Positions 1 through 54,333 of a DNA stretch of 64,000 bases are shown here, in pieces. The translations under genes were made by a program, and so were the position numbers. The notes beneath the pieces are model-generated. The model saw only the letters and a list, made by a program, of their open reading frames with translations, was not told the origin of the DNA and searched no databases. Origin of the DNA: Tubiluchus corallicola (Eukaryota > Priapulida > Priapulimorpha > Priapulimorphida > Tubiluchidae); assembly GCA_030141605.1 (NCBI GenBank), contig JAQGDQ010000209.1, positions 322,779-386,778 on the forward strand, written 5' to 3'. Numbering within the stretch: the stretch's first letter is position 1; every line of letters starts with the position of its first letter.

Positions 1-1389
1 ATGCGGATGTGGGATAGATAAAGGGGTTTATATTATTTTCGTTGCAAGAGTTTATCAGATTTGCATTATGTGTTTTCTCTGCAGCTATTTCTTATTGACT
101 TTTTATATGCAGCTATTCCGCAGGTGGATAATGTATAACACACACACATTCCAGATGCTAGGTAAACGCCACTTTAAACTTTGCATATAATCAGTTTTGT
201 ATAATGATATTTCACATCATCACTTTATTTTTGCCATTAGAACTCCACATGGTTAAAATCCTTTATTAACCCCAAAACCTCTAATAAGTACTGCAAGGGG
301 TATAAGAATTATAATTTTATTTCCAAACTTCTTTTCACTCATGAGTTATTCAGATTAATCAACAGGGTAAGAAAGCATAGCTGACCTTAAACTATGAAAG
401 TAAGATTACCCATAATCCTCCAAGGTTGATCTTAATGTAATGCTCTGTTGCTGCACAAGTTTTAAGTTCTTTTGTTCAGATGATTAGATGGTCTGCCATA
501 TTAAGCCTACCATGGTCTGATTAAGTTTGATTATGCCACTTTTTGTAACATTTAACTTGCTCAAATTGTTGCTAGATGGAAAAGTGCCAAAAACTTTAAA
601 CCACACCTAGTTATTAACCCAGGTTCATTCACTAAGCAGTAAATTTGTTAAATTACCAAGTAGTAGTTGGCTGTCTTTTATTAAGTTAAATTTCTAGGAG
701 TGTTGTAAAATTACTTTAATAGGCAACACGTTCTATTGAAAACATTGTGTTCCTGAATAATCTTGCGCCCAATTATGCACCAGGTGCAACTTATATTAAA
801 TCTGAATATATGCCGTGGATTTTGAATTATTGAAAATGACCGACCAACTATTAGTGTGCATCAAAAGCAGATAAAGATGAAAAACATATCTACAATAAAA
901 TTTGTTTCTGTAGTTTCGTCGCATATCCTTCCAAACGTTGTGAGCATTTAGTAATTTATTTATGTGGAAATACAGTCACGCAACATATAGAAACAATGAG
1001 AAAAAAATTATACAGTTAATATTATGATTTTATATGACAGCATGCATATAAATAATTGCAAGAATCAGAAGTAAAAGCTGGTTAGGTGCTTGTACCATTG
1101 TAAGCAAGTCCAAATAATTGAAAAAAGCCAAAAATGAGGGTTTAAGGTAGTTTAAAAGGAAAAAGTTGTGCAAAACAAGGATAAAAGTGATAGATAAAAG
1201 AATGTTAAAAATGATAGGGAAAATGGCTGGTGAAGATTCAGTTCAATGAGCTACACAAAAACACACAAAAAAGAAATAAGGTTATGACTGGTGACTGGTA
1301 TTCACACAGAAACAATAGATAGTTACCAAGGCTAATTTATATAAGCACCAAAAAGGTGTCATTTAATTGATGACTTAATGTGGTAAATG

Positions 1390-1640
1390 TCATAATGGCA
1401 CTTTACATTGGGCGGGGGGATACTACGTTCCACGGTTTAGGTCCGCTATAGCTAATGAAATGTTTTGGAATGTTACTTCTGCAGTAATTGAGTTGGCAAT
1501 CATTATGTCGAGTATTATGTGATTTGAATTCTTAATTACAGGATTCTTGGAGTTATGTAGGAATCAGATCATTTTTAGTTTTATAGAGAAATGTGGCAGT
1601 GTTATAGGAAATCAGATCATCAATTATTTGTACATCTACA
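1390..1640 (-). mobile_element. LINE ORF2 C-terminal relic in the last visible cathepsin L intron
   Basis: On the minus strand a decayed reading frame contains the signature of the C-terminal end of jockey/CR1-type ORF2 proteins: FLYKTKND, then HNTRHND, then SYSGPKPWNVV (usual family pattern: NTR, then GPxxWNSL). At least two stop codons interrupt it, so it is a dead fragment. No upstream RT is visible. The rest of 1-1814 shows no coding sequence that I recognise. Confidence 0.6.
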
Positions 1641-1771
1641 ATCACTATAGTATGATTTAGTGTGAACTGATTTTGGGGCTCTGTGTATGGTGAGTATAAA
1701 TTGATCTGCATATCATACACGAAGAACCATTTATGGTACTTTTTTTCAAACAGTAAAGATGACCTGTTTCA

Positions 1772-7679
<5,908 letters not shown>

Positions 7680-8182
7680 TATGTGCTACTGAAAAGTAAT
7701 GACAAAAATTGTCTTCCTATCACTAACAGCAAAAAGTAGTAACAGATTACTTTTGAGTTCCAGGTTTGGCTCATTTCTTGGCAAATACATATAATAAAAT
7801 AAGTGCGCAACTAACACCTGCTGAAGAAATGTAATTAGCAGTGGCACTCAAGGAACTCTGTTGAGCCCATTTTTATCAATGACATTACTGATTGTGTATT
7901 CTCTGACACATATGTAATTTGTCTATGACATAAAACCATACTGTCCAATTAGAAATATCTACAAATTGAGCAATGGTGTGCCAAATTGTTAATGTCTCTT
8001 AAAAATAGTAAATGCAATGTTCTTTCTATTCACTCTAGTTCTACACCTTATTACTTAAAATGTGGCATTTCCGAAGACTTCAGGTCTTCCGCAGTCACAC
8101 ATACATTCGAGTGTCTGACACATTTTTTCCAACTTTCTAACTCCAAATGAGTTAAAATAACCACAAAAGTATTTTTCCAATA

Positions 8183-8545
8183 GAGTTGAAATTAGATATA
8201 GTGATTAGTAAGGATATCCTTGATGTAAAATAAAAAATGGTACCAAGTTCTTTATTAATTAATCAATTAATTTTAAATTGGTTTAAATTCCGTGTTGCCA
8301 TGATCAGATGGAGTTGAAATTTCACAGGATGATTAGCCAGGATGTCCTTGGTTCAAAACCAAAAATTGGTAAATTAGTCAAGTAATCAAAGCTGTTTTAT
8401 TAATTAATTAAGTGATTTAAATTGGATGTCCAATTTGAGCTGAAATTTGACAGGATGATTCTCTAAGATGCCCTTGGCTCAAAACAAAAAGTGTAGCAAT
8501 TTATCAAGTAATTAGAGGTACTTAATTAACTGCACTACAAGTGTG
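8183..8545 (+). repeat. Tandem repeat, about 127-bp period, 3 diverged copies
   Basis: Units start at 8183, 8311 and 8437, each with GAG(T/C)TGAAATT, then GATGATT or a variant, a TCCTTG/CCCTTG block, an A-rich stretch, AAGTAAT or similar, and TTAATTAA words. Spacing is 128 and 126 bp. Divergence is substantial, so the array is old. Confidence 0.75.
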
Positions 8546-9099
8546 CAAAAGAATAATCAAATAAACTACTAGCTGTAGTACCTAGTTCTAGAAAAACAAG
8601 TGAAATGCAGCATGTGAAGTCTAGGCAGGACACATAGCTTATGATTCATAAAATTTTAATCAATTCGACAGGTCAGCAGCCAAGTCAACCTGTTGCCAGA
8701 CATTTGCAATAGACATGTGTTAATTAAGGGTGCTAAACATTTTGCAAAACAGAAATTAATAATGTATTCAGCTAAAATACAAGTCATATGGTACCGCTTA
8801 AGTGATTTTTATCATGAATATTAGCATAGGAGCTCACTTAGCTTTTAGATATGATATGAGATAGCAAAAATTCACCTTAACCAGATTTGAGATTACGAAC
8901 TAACCAGATTACGAATTACAGCCCTTTTCTTCTTGTGTTGTGGGCCCTTAAGGAAAGCCAGATCCCAACTTAAACTATAGCTCAAATCAATCTACCCTAC
9001 AAAATACTGAAAGAGAATATGATATTTTTTCAAGAATAGCTGGCATGAAAGTACTAATTCCTCGGGATGGTAATCTCTAGTTCAGTCATCTAGTTCTTC

Positions 9100-9430
9100 G
9101 CATAAATGATGGCCTTTTACTGCTCTAATCTGATTGATTTATGTATGTTAAATATCCTGACAGGTGGTGGCGCGATCCGGAAGATATCAGCGTGTTTTTT
9201 GTACCATGAATAATATTAGGTTCCCTCAAAAATCTAAGCGTCTTTCTGCCACTGCGGAAGTCTAGGATCAACAAATTTCTCAGGATGATTGAACCAGAAC
9301 CGATCTAATCGAGCTTTAAATTGAGAAACTGAAGAAGCACTCAAGATTCGTTTATTCCACATAACATAACACATAACAAACTCCATGTTACAACTGGTAT
9401 TAGATAATTCAAATTTACAATTTACCAATT
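9100..9430 (-). mobile_element. LINE ORF2 C-terminal relic
   Basis: On the minus strand an open segment (9234-9428) reads MWNKRILSASSVSQFKARLD then RFW and HPEKFVDPRLP. This matches the usual C-terminal ending of CR1/L2/jockey-like ORF2 proteins (WNSLPxxVVxAxSxxxFKxRLDxFW). No RT domain lies upstream, so it is a 5'-truncated copy. Confidence 0.7.
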
Positions 9431-11019
9431 ATTTAATTACAATTTAACAGTGTAAATAATTTAAAGGCAGTTACAAAAATGGTTGTGCCACACGTCCCCG
9501 TAAGCCTAGCTGAATGTAAAATTTGTGGAACAGAGGCAAACATAGGCCAACAGTTATGGCTAGTACAGGATCACGAAAATTGGAAAATGAAGAGACAACA
9601 AAAAAGAAAATTTGACTGACTACAAAATGATTACTTTAGATATCCAGCAACACTATCTAGCAATGCTGCATTCAGATTAACTGTAATGTCAGCTTTCTAA
9701 TAATGCAATAATATCATAGTCACAACAATAACTATGTCAAGCATTATAGTTCGGTGAATATTACCAGAAACGCTATGGCATTATTAATTATATAAATAAT
9801 GGCCTATACTAGTATAGTCTTAACATGTATACTTAAAGTTTCACCATACTTCAAAATGGCATAGGACATGAAAATTCATTCCGTCTACCTTTAACTGTAA
9901 AACCACTGAAGCGCCAAAGCTGTCTCAGTGTCGTTTTTGAGAAGAAACCGTCTCAAGTTTAGTTTACTAATTTTTGGCAAACAAATATTAAACCAAGGTC
10001 CTGGAAAGGCAAACTGCAACTAACTAAAACAACTCCTTTTGAAAAGGATAGGCCTAAATTTATTACACTACAAACCTGACAAGAAAATTTATACAAATCA
10101 ATCTTTACGAGCTCACAAAAATTAGAATAATTCACAAAATTTAACGACAATTCAACTCACAGCAATTACACAACGAATGACGAACACAATCAACACATGG
10201 TAATGAGTCATACGTATGTCTGGTTTCCTTTATAGCTTAGTACGTTAAATGTAATTAGTCAACCGCAGAAACTGTTATGTAAACCTTCTTGTCATTGGTC
10301 AAGAGACCGTTCTGCCCCGTTGCTAGACGGAAGTAGAATGACGCCATCTCTCTGGTCGGCGATCACTCACGACATCCATGCAGCAGACATGCACACAAGT
10401 CACATATACGGTGACTTGCTAATTTTTACTCAGCTTTTGAATTTTAGTATTTTTTGCGTAACTCGGCCAAAAATGCCTGTTCCGGTAAAATATACCTACA
10501 GTCGAAAAGCGAAAAAATAATATAAATATATTATGCAACCCAAAAGAAAAGAATATAATGATTGTGAATTTGTGATTGGCCATGCTAATACTAATTATTA
10601 TATTGTTTATGCTTGATCTTCTTCAGCAAAGCCGGCGAGAAAAGGTGTTGTAAATCACACCATAATTATATGGATCATGTACTTTATCCTGACTTCTTTA
10701 TAGCTTCCTTGTTTTTAGTTACAATTTTAATACAATACTTCGTTGACATATATTCTAATTCTCCTTAGTTTGCCTATATTTGCACTGTTTATGTCCTGCA
10801 CTGATTAGCCCCATTTAGCTGACACTTATTGCTTGACATTCAAAAAATACGTTTCGTAACTTCTCTGTAACAATCGTCGTTTAAGAGCGGAAGAACTTCT
10901 TTTGCGTCATATTTTGGAGATATCAGTTTGTGAGTATCAAATAAAATGGCAACTTGCATTAAGCCAGAGAATGTATGCACTGTGCTTAAGACTTAAGTAG
11001 AAAGAAATAAGCAAGGCGT

Positions 11020-11122
11020 TATTTGTGTTATTGTTCTGTGCCATAATTTATTGTATTGATCTGTGATATGTATATGAAGTTTAAAAAGTTTGAAATAAAA
11101 TATTAAATTAAATCAAATTGCA
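11020..11122 (+). mobile_element. LINE-like 3' tail
   Basis: Ends in GTTTGAAATAAAATATTAAA followed by TTAAATC-type repeats, very like the tail at 14485-14522. This is the form of 3' UTRs of non-LTR elements that end in short tandem repeats. No coding portion was recognised upstream, so the call rests on the tail alone. Confidence 0.35.
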
Positions 11123-11389
11123 TGCTTTTGTTCAGCCCAGGAATGTATTAACTAGCAAGAAATATCTTCACACAATTCTTTGATTATTTTATGCTTACGT
11201 TACCAGCATATTACTGTACAACAGTGAAACATAGTGTTTAACGATTACTCAAGAAAAGCAGATTGAAAGATTTCATAGAAGTCTTCTAAGGGAAGTTTTA
11301 AATGTAACATGGCCAAACAATAAAAAAATGAAGATTTATATGCTAGAACGAAAGAAATTTCTATGAGCTCAAAAATCAAGTTCTGAAGA

Positions 11390-11660
11390 TTAAGATGGCT
11401 AGGACACCTAAGATTACCAAGGGAGGTACCAGTAAGAATCACTTTAAAAGAAGCCTCATAACCTTGCAAAAAACCACCTGGAAAACAAAAAACAACTTGG
11501 ATAGCCTAAGGTAAATAAAGGTGTATAACAACTTCAACCAAATCTATTTTTGGGAGTTGAAGAACTTAGGTTCTTAGCTACAGATAGGACTGGGTGGAAT
11601 ACTCTACTAAATGTCAATGTCTACAATAGATGAAATAAGACCGTGAAGAAGAGAAGAAAG
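11390..11660 (+). mobile_element. LINE ORF2 C-terminal relic
   Basis: Plus-strand translation shows LRWLGHLRLPREVPVRITL, then a stop, CKKPPGKQKTTWIA, a stop, and further on LATDRTGWNTLL. These are the ordered landmarks of the post-RT tail of RTE/jockey-type ORF2 proteins (RWxGHxxRxP, RPxGRxxxTW, AxDRxxWRxLV). Two in-frame stops mark it as dead. It ends about 420 bp upstream of the POLR3A start codon. Confidence 0.75.
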
Positions 11661-12082
11661 TACTTGTGTAGCTTGAGCAGAGTGTCACTATAATATTATG
11701 AACTTTATATGACAGCACCAGCTGTATAATAAGAGGAGGAATTAATAATAAGGAGTGTCAATAAGAGTGTCGATATTATTATTATATAATAATAATATGA
11801 ATAATCTGAAGTTGGAAAAAATCAGGTGAATGCATTGGCCACTTGACACTGTTCAAAGAAACACCATTGCACGAAGCCATGGACTACCACAAACACTGTT
11901 AACATGTAGTGGAATTAAGATTGTGTAACCTTTACTTTGTTTTAGGCAAACAGTAAAAGTCATGATTTTCATTTAAACTGAAGGATAATTCGACACGTGT
12001 TTACAGTATTGATTAAGACGACACTGGAAAGAACTTACTCATGGATCATATTGGCGACTAACTCCTAACTGTGAAGTTAAAG

Positions 12083-48012
<35,930 letters not shown>

Positions 48013-48559
48013 CATGATTAGTAATACAAGAATTATGTATTTAAATTGCGCATTCATCTTTCGTGTTGGTCATAGATGCAATACATCTTTCACAGAATTA
48101 TAAGACAATAAGCCTTTTCATAGTTTTGTTGTGCACACATGTAGTTGCTGTAGATTATAGGTTAAGTGTACCACAGCAACGTGCCTTAACCACAACCATA
48201 ATGTGACATGTTAGTAAAGTAAAGCTGTCTGCCACACCAGTTCAGTAACTTCAGTTGTTTTATGTAGACTTTATTTAATTATGCATTAGTCTGTGCATAG
48301 AGTGATTTACTGGCAGGATCTTGCTTGGGAACAAGAAAAAATTAACTAGGGGAGGTTCTAGCTAGCTATGAAAATGTTACTATTAGAATAACCTAGGCTG
48401 TAAGGCATTGTCAAGTGTACACAAATGCATTGTCTGGTTTATTTGACATTTGACCTTTTTACGATCTTCATCAATTGCTGGAACTGTGAAAAGGCTTATT
48501 GGTAACTACATACCTTGTCCTTGCAGAACGTCACTTGTAGAACCTGTATTCTTGTATAA

Positions 48560-48890
48560 TTCTGAATTGTGTACAGATGGAGTTGCGCAAAAAATGAAAT
48601 AGATGTCTTCCAAAGGCTTAAGTACAAAAACATGTTGGGTATGAAACGGCTGAGAAAAATTTTATTCCAAGATCTACAAACAAGAAGGAACAGAGTGAGG
48701 TGATACAGCAGCATCGGTCATACTACTTTAGTTTTTCTTAATGAAGAAGAAGTAATGAATGAGGTTATACAGAAGCGTCAACTTGGATGATGTGGACATG
48801 TCATTAGACTACCATAGGATTCTCCACTTACTACAGCATTACATCAAGCACTAATACCTGGGAAAAACCATAAAATACTTGCATTCATAT
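48560..48890 (+). mobile_element. LINE ORF2 C-terminal relic
   Basis: Plus-strand reading gives TRRNRVR, SIGHTT, EVIQKRQLG then a stop, and CGHVIRLP then a stop, followed by TTALHQALIPGK. These fit the RTE/jockey-type tail (IRxxxxxxIxRRRLRWxGHVxRMP). Stops replace the Trp and Met positions of the consensus. Dead copy just downstream of POLR3A. Confidence 0.65.
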
Positions 48891-49449
48891 GTACATACAC
48901 ATTTTATGAAGTAAAAGTACCAGCTGACAAATTACGAACACACAAACAACACCTAATCACTACTGGCGCTGCACGCGAGATAATTACAAAAGTCTCCAAG
49001 AAATAAAAGATGGGATGGAGTACTAATAATTAATATTAAAGTCCAATACCAAACAAACTGAGCTCATAGAATCTAATGGAAGAATTAATCAGTATTAACA
49101 CCATTTGACGTAAACAACGTAGATACTGGCATGTGGCAGCAGATCAGGGAACATAACATCAAATTATGAATTGAGCTATGTTGTCTAATGAAAGTACTTA
49201 ATATGATAAGGCAGTGATTTTGGAAAACTGAAATTTTAGAATTCTCAGAAGTATAAGCATGTAATGTAATATTACAACATGAGTGGAAAATATTGTGTAA
49301 TTTTAGTGAATAGTGATTGAGCAATTTTGTCATATGTGTTGCTGCCTCATCAAGGTTTTTTGGGCTATTTGAGAATTGTAAACTGATTTAGTACCATTAT
49401 AAAATTTGTGAGAATGTAGACAGAATCCATTTTATCTGAGTTAAACGAT

Positions 49450-49613
49450 GTTTTCCAGACATCTGGTCTGTGTTATGCATTATACACATTATTGCATAAA
49501 AGTGACTTTATTTTATTTTCAATGAACCCGTTTATTAAACCTGCGTTATTGCATGATTTTTTCTGCAAATATTCCAATATTAACGCGTAAAGCATTCCAG
49601 ATGTCTTGTAAAC
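49450..49613 (+). mobile_element. MITE, copy 1 (TIR TTTWCMAGACATC)
   Basis: About 164 bp with inverted ends: left GTTTTCCAGACATCTGG, right (reverse complement) GTTTACAAGACATCTGG, with GTTATGCATTAT / GCGTTAATATT words just inside. It shares ends with the element at 54139-54333. No coding capacity. Confidence 0.65.
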
Positions 49614-52284
49614 GTTGCTTTAGACTTATAACTGAGAAACTGAAGTTTAGCAAAAAACGAAATCACTAGCAACTACTTAAATGGGGACATGATTTATTTG
49701 TATAATTGACATTTCGACTTTAAAACAAAATGTTGTAATCATGAGAGCACCTGTAAAACAAGTTTGTTTTGTTGAAAATGTAGGTATGGTTACTGTGATG
49801 CAGGTAAGGGTCTCTTTTAATACTGTGCAATAACAGTCTACAACAAAGAGGTGGGTAACTGTATAAAAAGATGGGGCAACCCGTCACCCTGCGTTTCCTC
49901 TCCACTACATCTCTACCGCAAGAATGAAAATGCATTTACAATACAGAACAGAATAATGGAGTTAAAATTATTTTGTTCTGTCTTTTAAATGTAGTTTCGT
50001 ATTTTAATGTTGAAATTTCTGTTATGAAATCAAAACCCTAGAGGGAGTTGAGCAATAATAAAAAAACAGACCGATGTTCAGTGTCCTTGACTCTTTGACC
50101 CCAGGACAAAGATCCTGTACCACTGCCTGAGCCCCTACCTCAGGTATCTATTACTCAAGTTTGGTGAGTGTAGGTACTATGGTTTTGGAGTTTTTCATTG
50201 TCATACAGGGAAAACGATAAAGAAATATGAAAGAAATGTTTTATGTAAAAGTAATTCTGAAATGAATGTTTAAATTCAAATAATTCAAATTCAAAGAATA
50301 TAGAATAAACGGCTGATTTTCAAGAACATTCTGTAAGTACTGCAGGACCTTAATAAATCATTGATGTTTAGGTGGGTGCTGGTGCTTTCTTATCTGATTT
50401 ACCCTTCGTTTGACATATTCCTTTGAGGCATTAAATGTTTGTGTGTTTTGCTCAGTCAGAGAGGAAACCATCACTTCTCATTGTGCTTCCAGCAGCTGTA
50501 ACAAGAGCATTTAATACATCTTCCATTCATTGCATTTTTTAACTGGAAGAGCACCACTTTGAATTTCTTTTTATAAGAATTAACCACATATATTTTAGAG
50601 TAGCTGGTACGCACAAGCAGGTTACCTGAAAACAGCAATGTGCCTGTAATTACCCAATAAAATATGTTAGAAAAATGCATTATAAACCTACTGGGCTTTA
50701 TCTTCTCTCTCTGCAAGAAATTTGTTTTGTAGCAAAGATAAGTTGTTAAAACAAATTTACTCGGTTTTGTTCCCCTTGAGACAGATATAATAAGTCGCTA
50801 AACGAAATTGATTATTACATTTCTTTTGATGTCCTTTTCGTAAACAGTTTATTAAAAATTGACGACTGTCACAATGTGATGATTTGTTGCTTGTTCGGAA
50901 GCGTAGGCTTATAATACGATAGTACTGTTAGAACAGTAATAAGTATTGAGACAAATAAAGATAGATGAATCTTTATTCAGAGTATGTATGCATGCATAAA
51001 TAAAAAAGAACAAATTGCTAACTGCTTTTGAACTAACTGAAACAATAGTGGTCAAACACAGAGATGGAAAACAGGTCAAAAAGAGATTTTTGGTTACTAA
51101 GCGGTAAAGGGTGTGTTCAAAGATGTCATACAAAAATAACTGCAAAATGTTTGTGGGTAGTTACTTTTTGTGATTTCTTCAACTAGCGTCACAAGGTTTT
51201 TCGCCCACGATACATTAAAAGTCTCACCTCATATACCGTACAAATGAAAGCATTACTAATTAGATACTATACATAAAATGAGCTACTCATTTAGAGCTAT
51301 GAGACACTGCTAAAAGCTATACATAAAATTATATTAAAACAAGCAATATACACATTAATTGTAAAACAAAAAAACTGTGCAAGGCATCATTAATGATTAT
51401 GACACGCTAGCCGATTCTCTTGTAACAAATTTTTATAATGATACTTTTCGAGAGACTTTCGAAAAGATTTTATCTATTTATCTAATAATCAAAATTACAT
51501 AGTATAAATAAAGAGGTGTTGTAAGATGAAATCACTCAACAGCAGATCTTACTAATAACGTTGAATGGTTTTGACGCTTACAAAGCCTAGTTTCTTTTTT
51601 TTAGAATAATTGCATGAGAGGAAACACTGAACTAATTTTAGATGCTTTTGAATATGTATACGAGAGAGATAATAGAAAGAGATAACCAGAAGCAGTATAG
51701 CATGGACTACTCAGAACTAGCTTACCTCACGGCTACCCATCAACTCATTAACCAAATTCAGGGCTGCTCAACTATCATAGCAAAGCACCCTCCATAACCA
51801 TTCCTTTATTTTTTCACCTTTAAAATTGTGCAACACTCTTGATGTTAATCATGTATGGTGGTAATGGTGATGATTACTATTGAAATTTTTTCGAAAGGCT
51901 GTCATTAATTAGATTAATTAATTTTAGTTTTGAAATTCTGCTCGCTTTTTGTGAAGCCTATAGTCAGTACTTGTAGTAATAAAGAATTTCATTGATTTAT
52001 GGGATAATGTAATGCAAAGCATCAAGCTGTCGCTAATTAAGGCTGCCTAATTAGTGTTTAAGCTGTTTGAAGCGTGTACATAATCAACGCAGATGCTTTA
52101 TTGAATTAAAGCTTGCAAGAACTAAAGGAGTTAGTGGATTATTGAGCATTTTTATACCCGGTATGAGTATTCCGTATTCAGCATTCGTTGTTTCGGTACG
52201 CAGTACAATACAATTATTATATCAAATCTGAAAAATATATTTCCTTATATAACAATACTATAATATTATCATTACAATATTGTA

Positions 52285-52365
52285 TCGGTAGAAGATATGA
52301 TGATGATGAATCTTTTATTACGCCTCTATTTGCAGGTTCAATACATCAAAATTAAAAGTCGAATT
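52285..52365 (-). mobile_element. Putative LINE 3' tail
   Basis: On the minus strand, GGCGTAATAAAAGATTCATC followed by ATCATCAT repeats resembles a 3' end carrying a poly(A)-like signal and a short tandem-repeat tail. No coding remains. Confidence 0.3.
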
Positions 52366-54138
52366 CATGTAAAATGTAAAGATATTGACGACACACGTAA
52401 ATGCATATTGCACAGAATTACACAAAAATAAAAGCAACTGAACAAAATGATTTACAAATAAACAAATGGATGCGTATAAACAAATACGTTAAAATTTAAA
52501 GAAATATATAAAATGTTTAGGAATAGTAAAGTTTTACCAAGTTGTTGTAGTGATCAAATTCATACTGTAATTACTACGGCACTATTATACACTGTGCTTG
52601 TTCGTCAAATCTTTATAATTCTAGTACTTCTGTAAGTAAAGGTATCCTAGCGATTAGCTAACGTTTTCACAATGTACTCGTCTTTCATTAAGTAGTAGAA
52701 GACATGAATTATATATGAAAACACCATTATTTTGATTGAAATAACAATAAATTTTATTGAATTCTAATATTGTAAACAACATCAACTTTAAACAACGTTC
52801 AATAGTGTGAAAAACAAGTTGAAAGTGCTATAGTTAAAAACCTGCTTAAATTTTAGTTTTTTTAGTGTTGTTGTCAGATCTACATGTTGTTCCTAGCTGT
52901 TAAAAATAAAACAAAGAAGAAGAAGTTTAAAACATTATGGCATACGAAAATTATTGCACTCATACATGATTAAATGTTGTCAAATTACGTTAGCCGCACG
53001 TCACGAGTTAGTAGACGGTGTTCAGAATTTATCTGCAAAAAATAACATTTTGGTTCATTTATTCTAGCATTTTTCATGTTACAATTTACTCAACTAATTA
53101 CTGTGCACAGATATGTGGGAAAAACATATAGTACTGTATTACAACATAGTTCTTTTTCCAGTGTGAAATTGCCTGCACAAGGTTAAACGGATCTATCCTG
53201 GAAAAACAGGTCTATATAACAGGAAGTAAAGAATCACTTTATGTCTAATTACTAAATTAATAGTTTACCTTTACTATGTAAACCAGTTTTCTTGACGGCT
53301 TTAAACATAGCCTATCGCATTTGCGATGCATCGTACAGTAAAGTTTTAATTAATTTCATTAGGAAAGTTATTTTCTGAAACACAGTTAAAATTTATTGTC
53401 AAAAAATGCTCTTCAAAATTTCAGGAATAAAAAAAGTTGTCTGTCCAAATTTTACTGCATCTTATCTCATATGATTGCACTGGAACTGCGCAAACCAGCG
53501 TCTTTTGAAATGGTTTAATTGTGTTATCGTTAAGAGGCATCTGTTGATTAATCGCTTTATAGGCCTATTGCTGACTGCTTTGATGTTTATCTTTGGAAAG
53601 ATTTTTTATCATAAATTACAGAAGCTTATTTTTCTCATAATTTTGCTTTTTAGACATTAGGAGATCGCAGGAAGTGTTCTCTTTTCTTGAGTAAATTTTT
53701 CAACTGTTATCTCTGCCAAAGAAAAGACAACCGCAGCATCTTCATGTCCCTCGGGCGTCCAGATTTTTCAAACGCTGATCCGATCAAACAGGATTATATT
53801 CTTTATATTTACTCTTTTTATTTATGCAAAGATCAGTTTTGTGCTTCATATTAGTGCAGTATGCAAATGTTGAGATGGCAATTTTGTGTTGTATTTCAGA
53901 AGCAGTTCAAGCAAAGGCAGAATTGTGCTGTTTGGGTATTTACATTAGAAAAATTGTGTTCACGTAAGATATTAACACAGTTTTTTTTACTTTGTTTATA
54001 TCGGATTTCGATTTCACACGCCCGAATCTTGAATACGTGTTCATGTAATAGTGATAGCCTTCGTTTCCTCTTTTGTTTCGAAAAATGTTAGGTCAATTTG
54101 ATACACGTAGCTAGGTTTCTTCCCATCTTTAATTGGCG

Positions 54139-54333
54139 CTTACTAGACATCCGGAGTGCGTTATGCGTTATACACCTGCGGAATAGCTGCCCATAAAAAT
54201 CACTAGGAAATAACTGCAGAAAAAATAACGCATAACGCAGTCTGATAAACGGTTGCATTGAAAACAATATCAACGGATTTTATTTATTCGGCATCCGCAT
54301 AACGCATACGCAATTACCCGATGTCTAGTAAAC
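54139..54333 (+). mobile_element. MITE, copy 2 (TIR TTACTAGACATC)
   Basis: About 195 bp. Left end CTTACTAGACATCCGG followed by GTGCGTTATGCGTTAT; right end in reverse complement GTTTACTAGACATCGGG followed by TTGCGTATGCGTTATGCGG. Inverted similarity extends about 45 bp. Target-site duplication unclear. Confidence 0.75.

Larger units (their letters stand above)
7680..12082. other. Divergent intergenic spacer, cathepsin L to POLR3A
   Basis: Starts of the two genes point away from each other, so this 4.4-kb spacer should hold both promoters and 5' UTRs. I see no unambiguous TATA box or initiator. It contains a three-copy 127-bp repeat, two LINE relics and a LINE-like 3' tail. The least AT-rich part, about 10,290-10,400, lies just before a 66-codon ORF ending in MPVPVKYTYSRKAKK; I do not recognise it. 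Confidence 0.6.
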
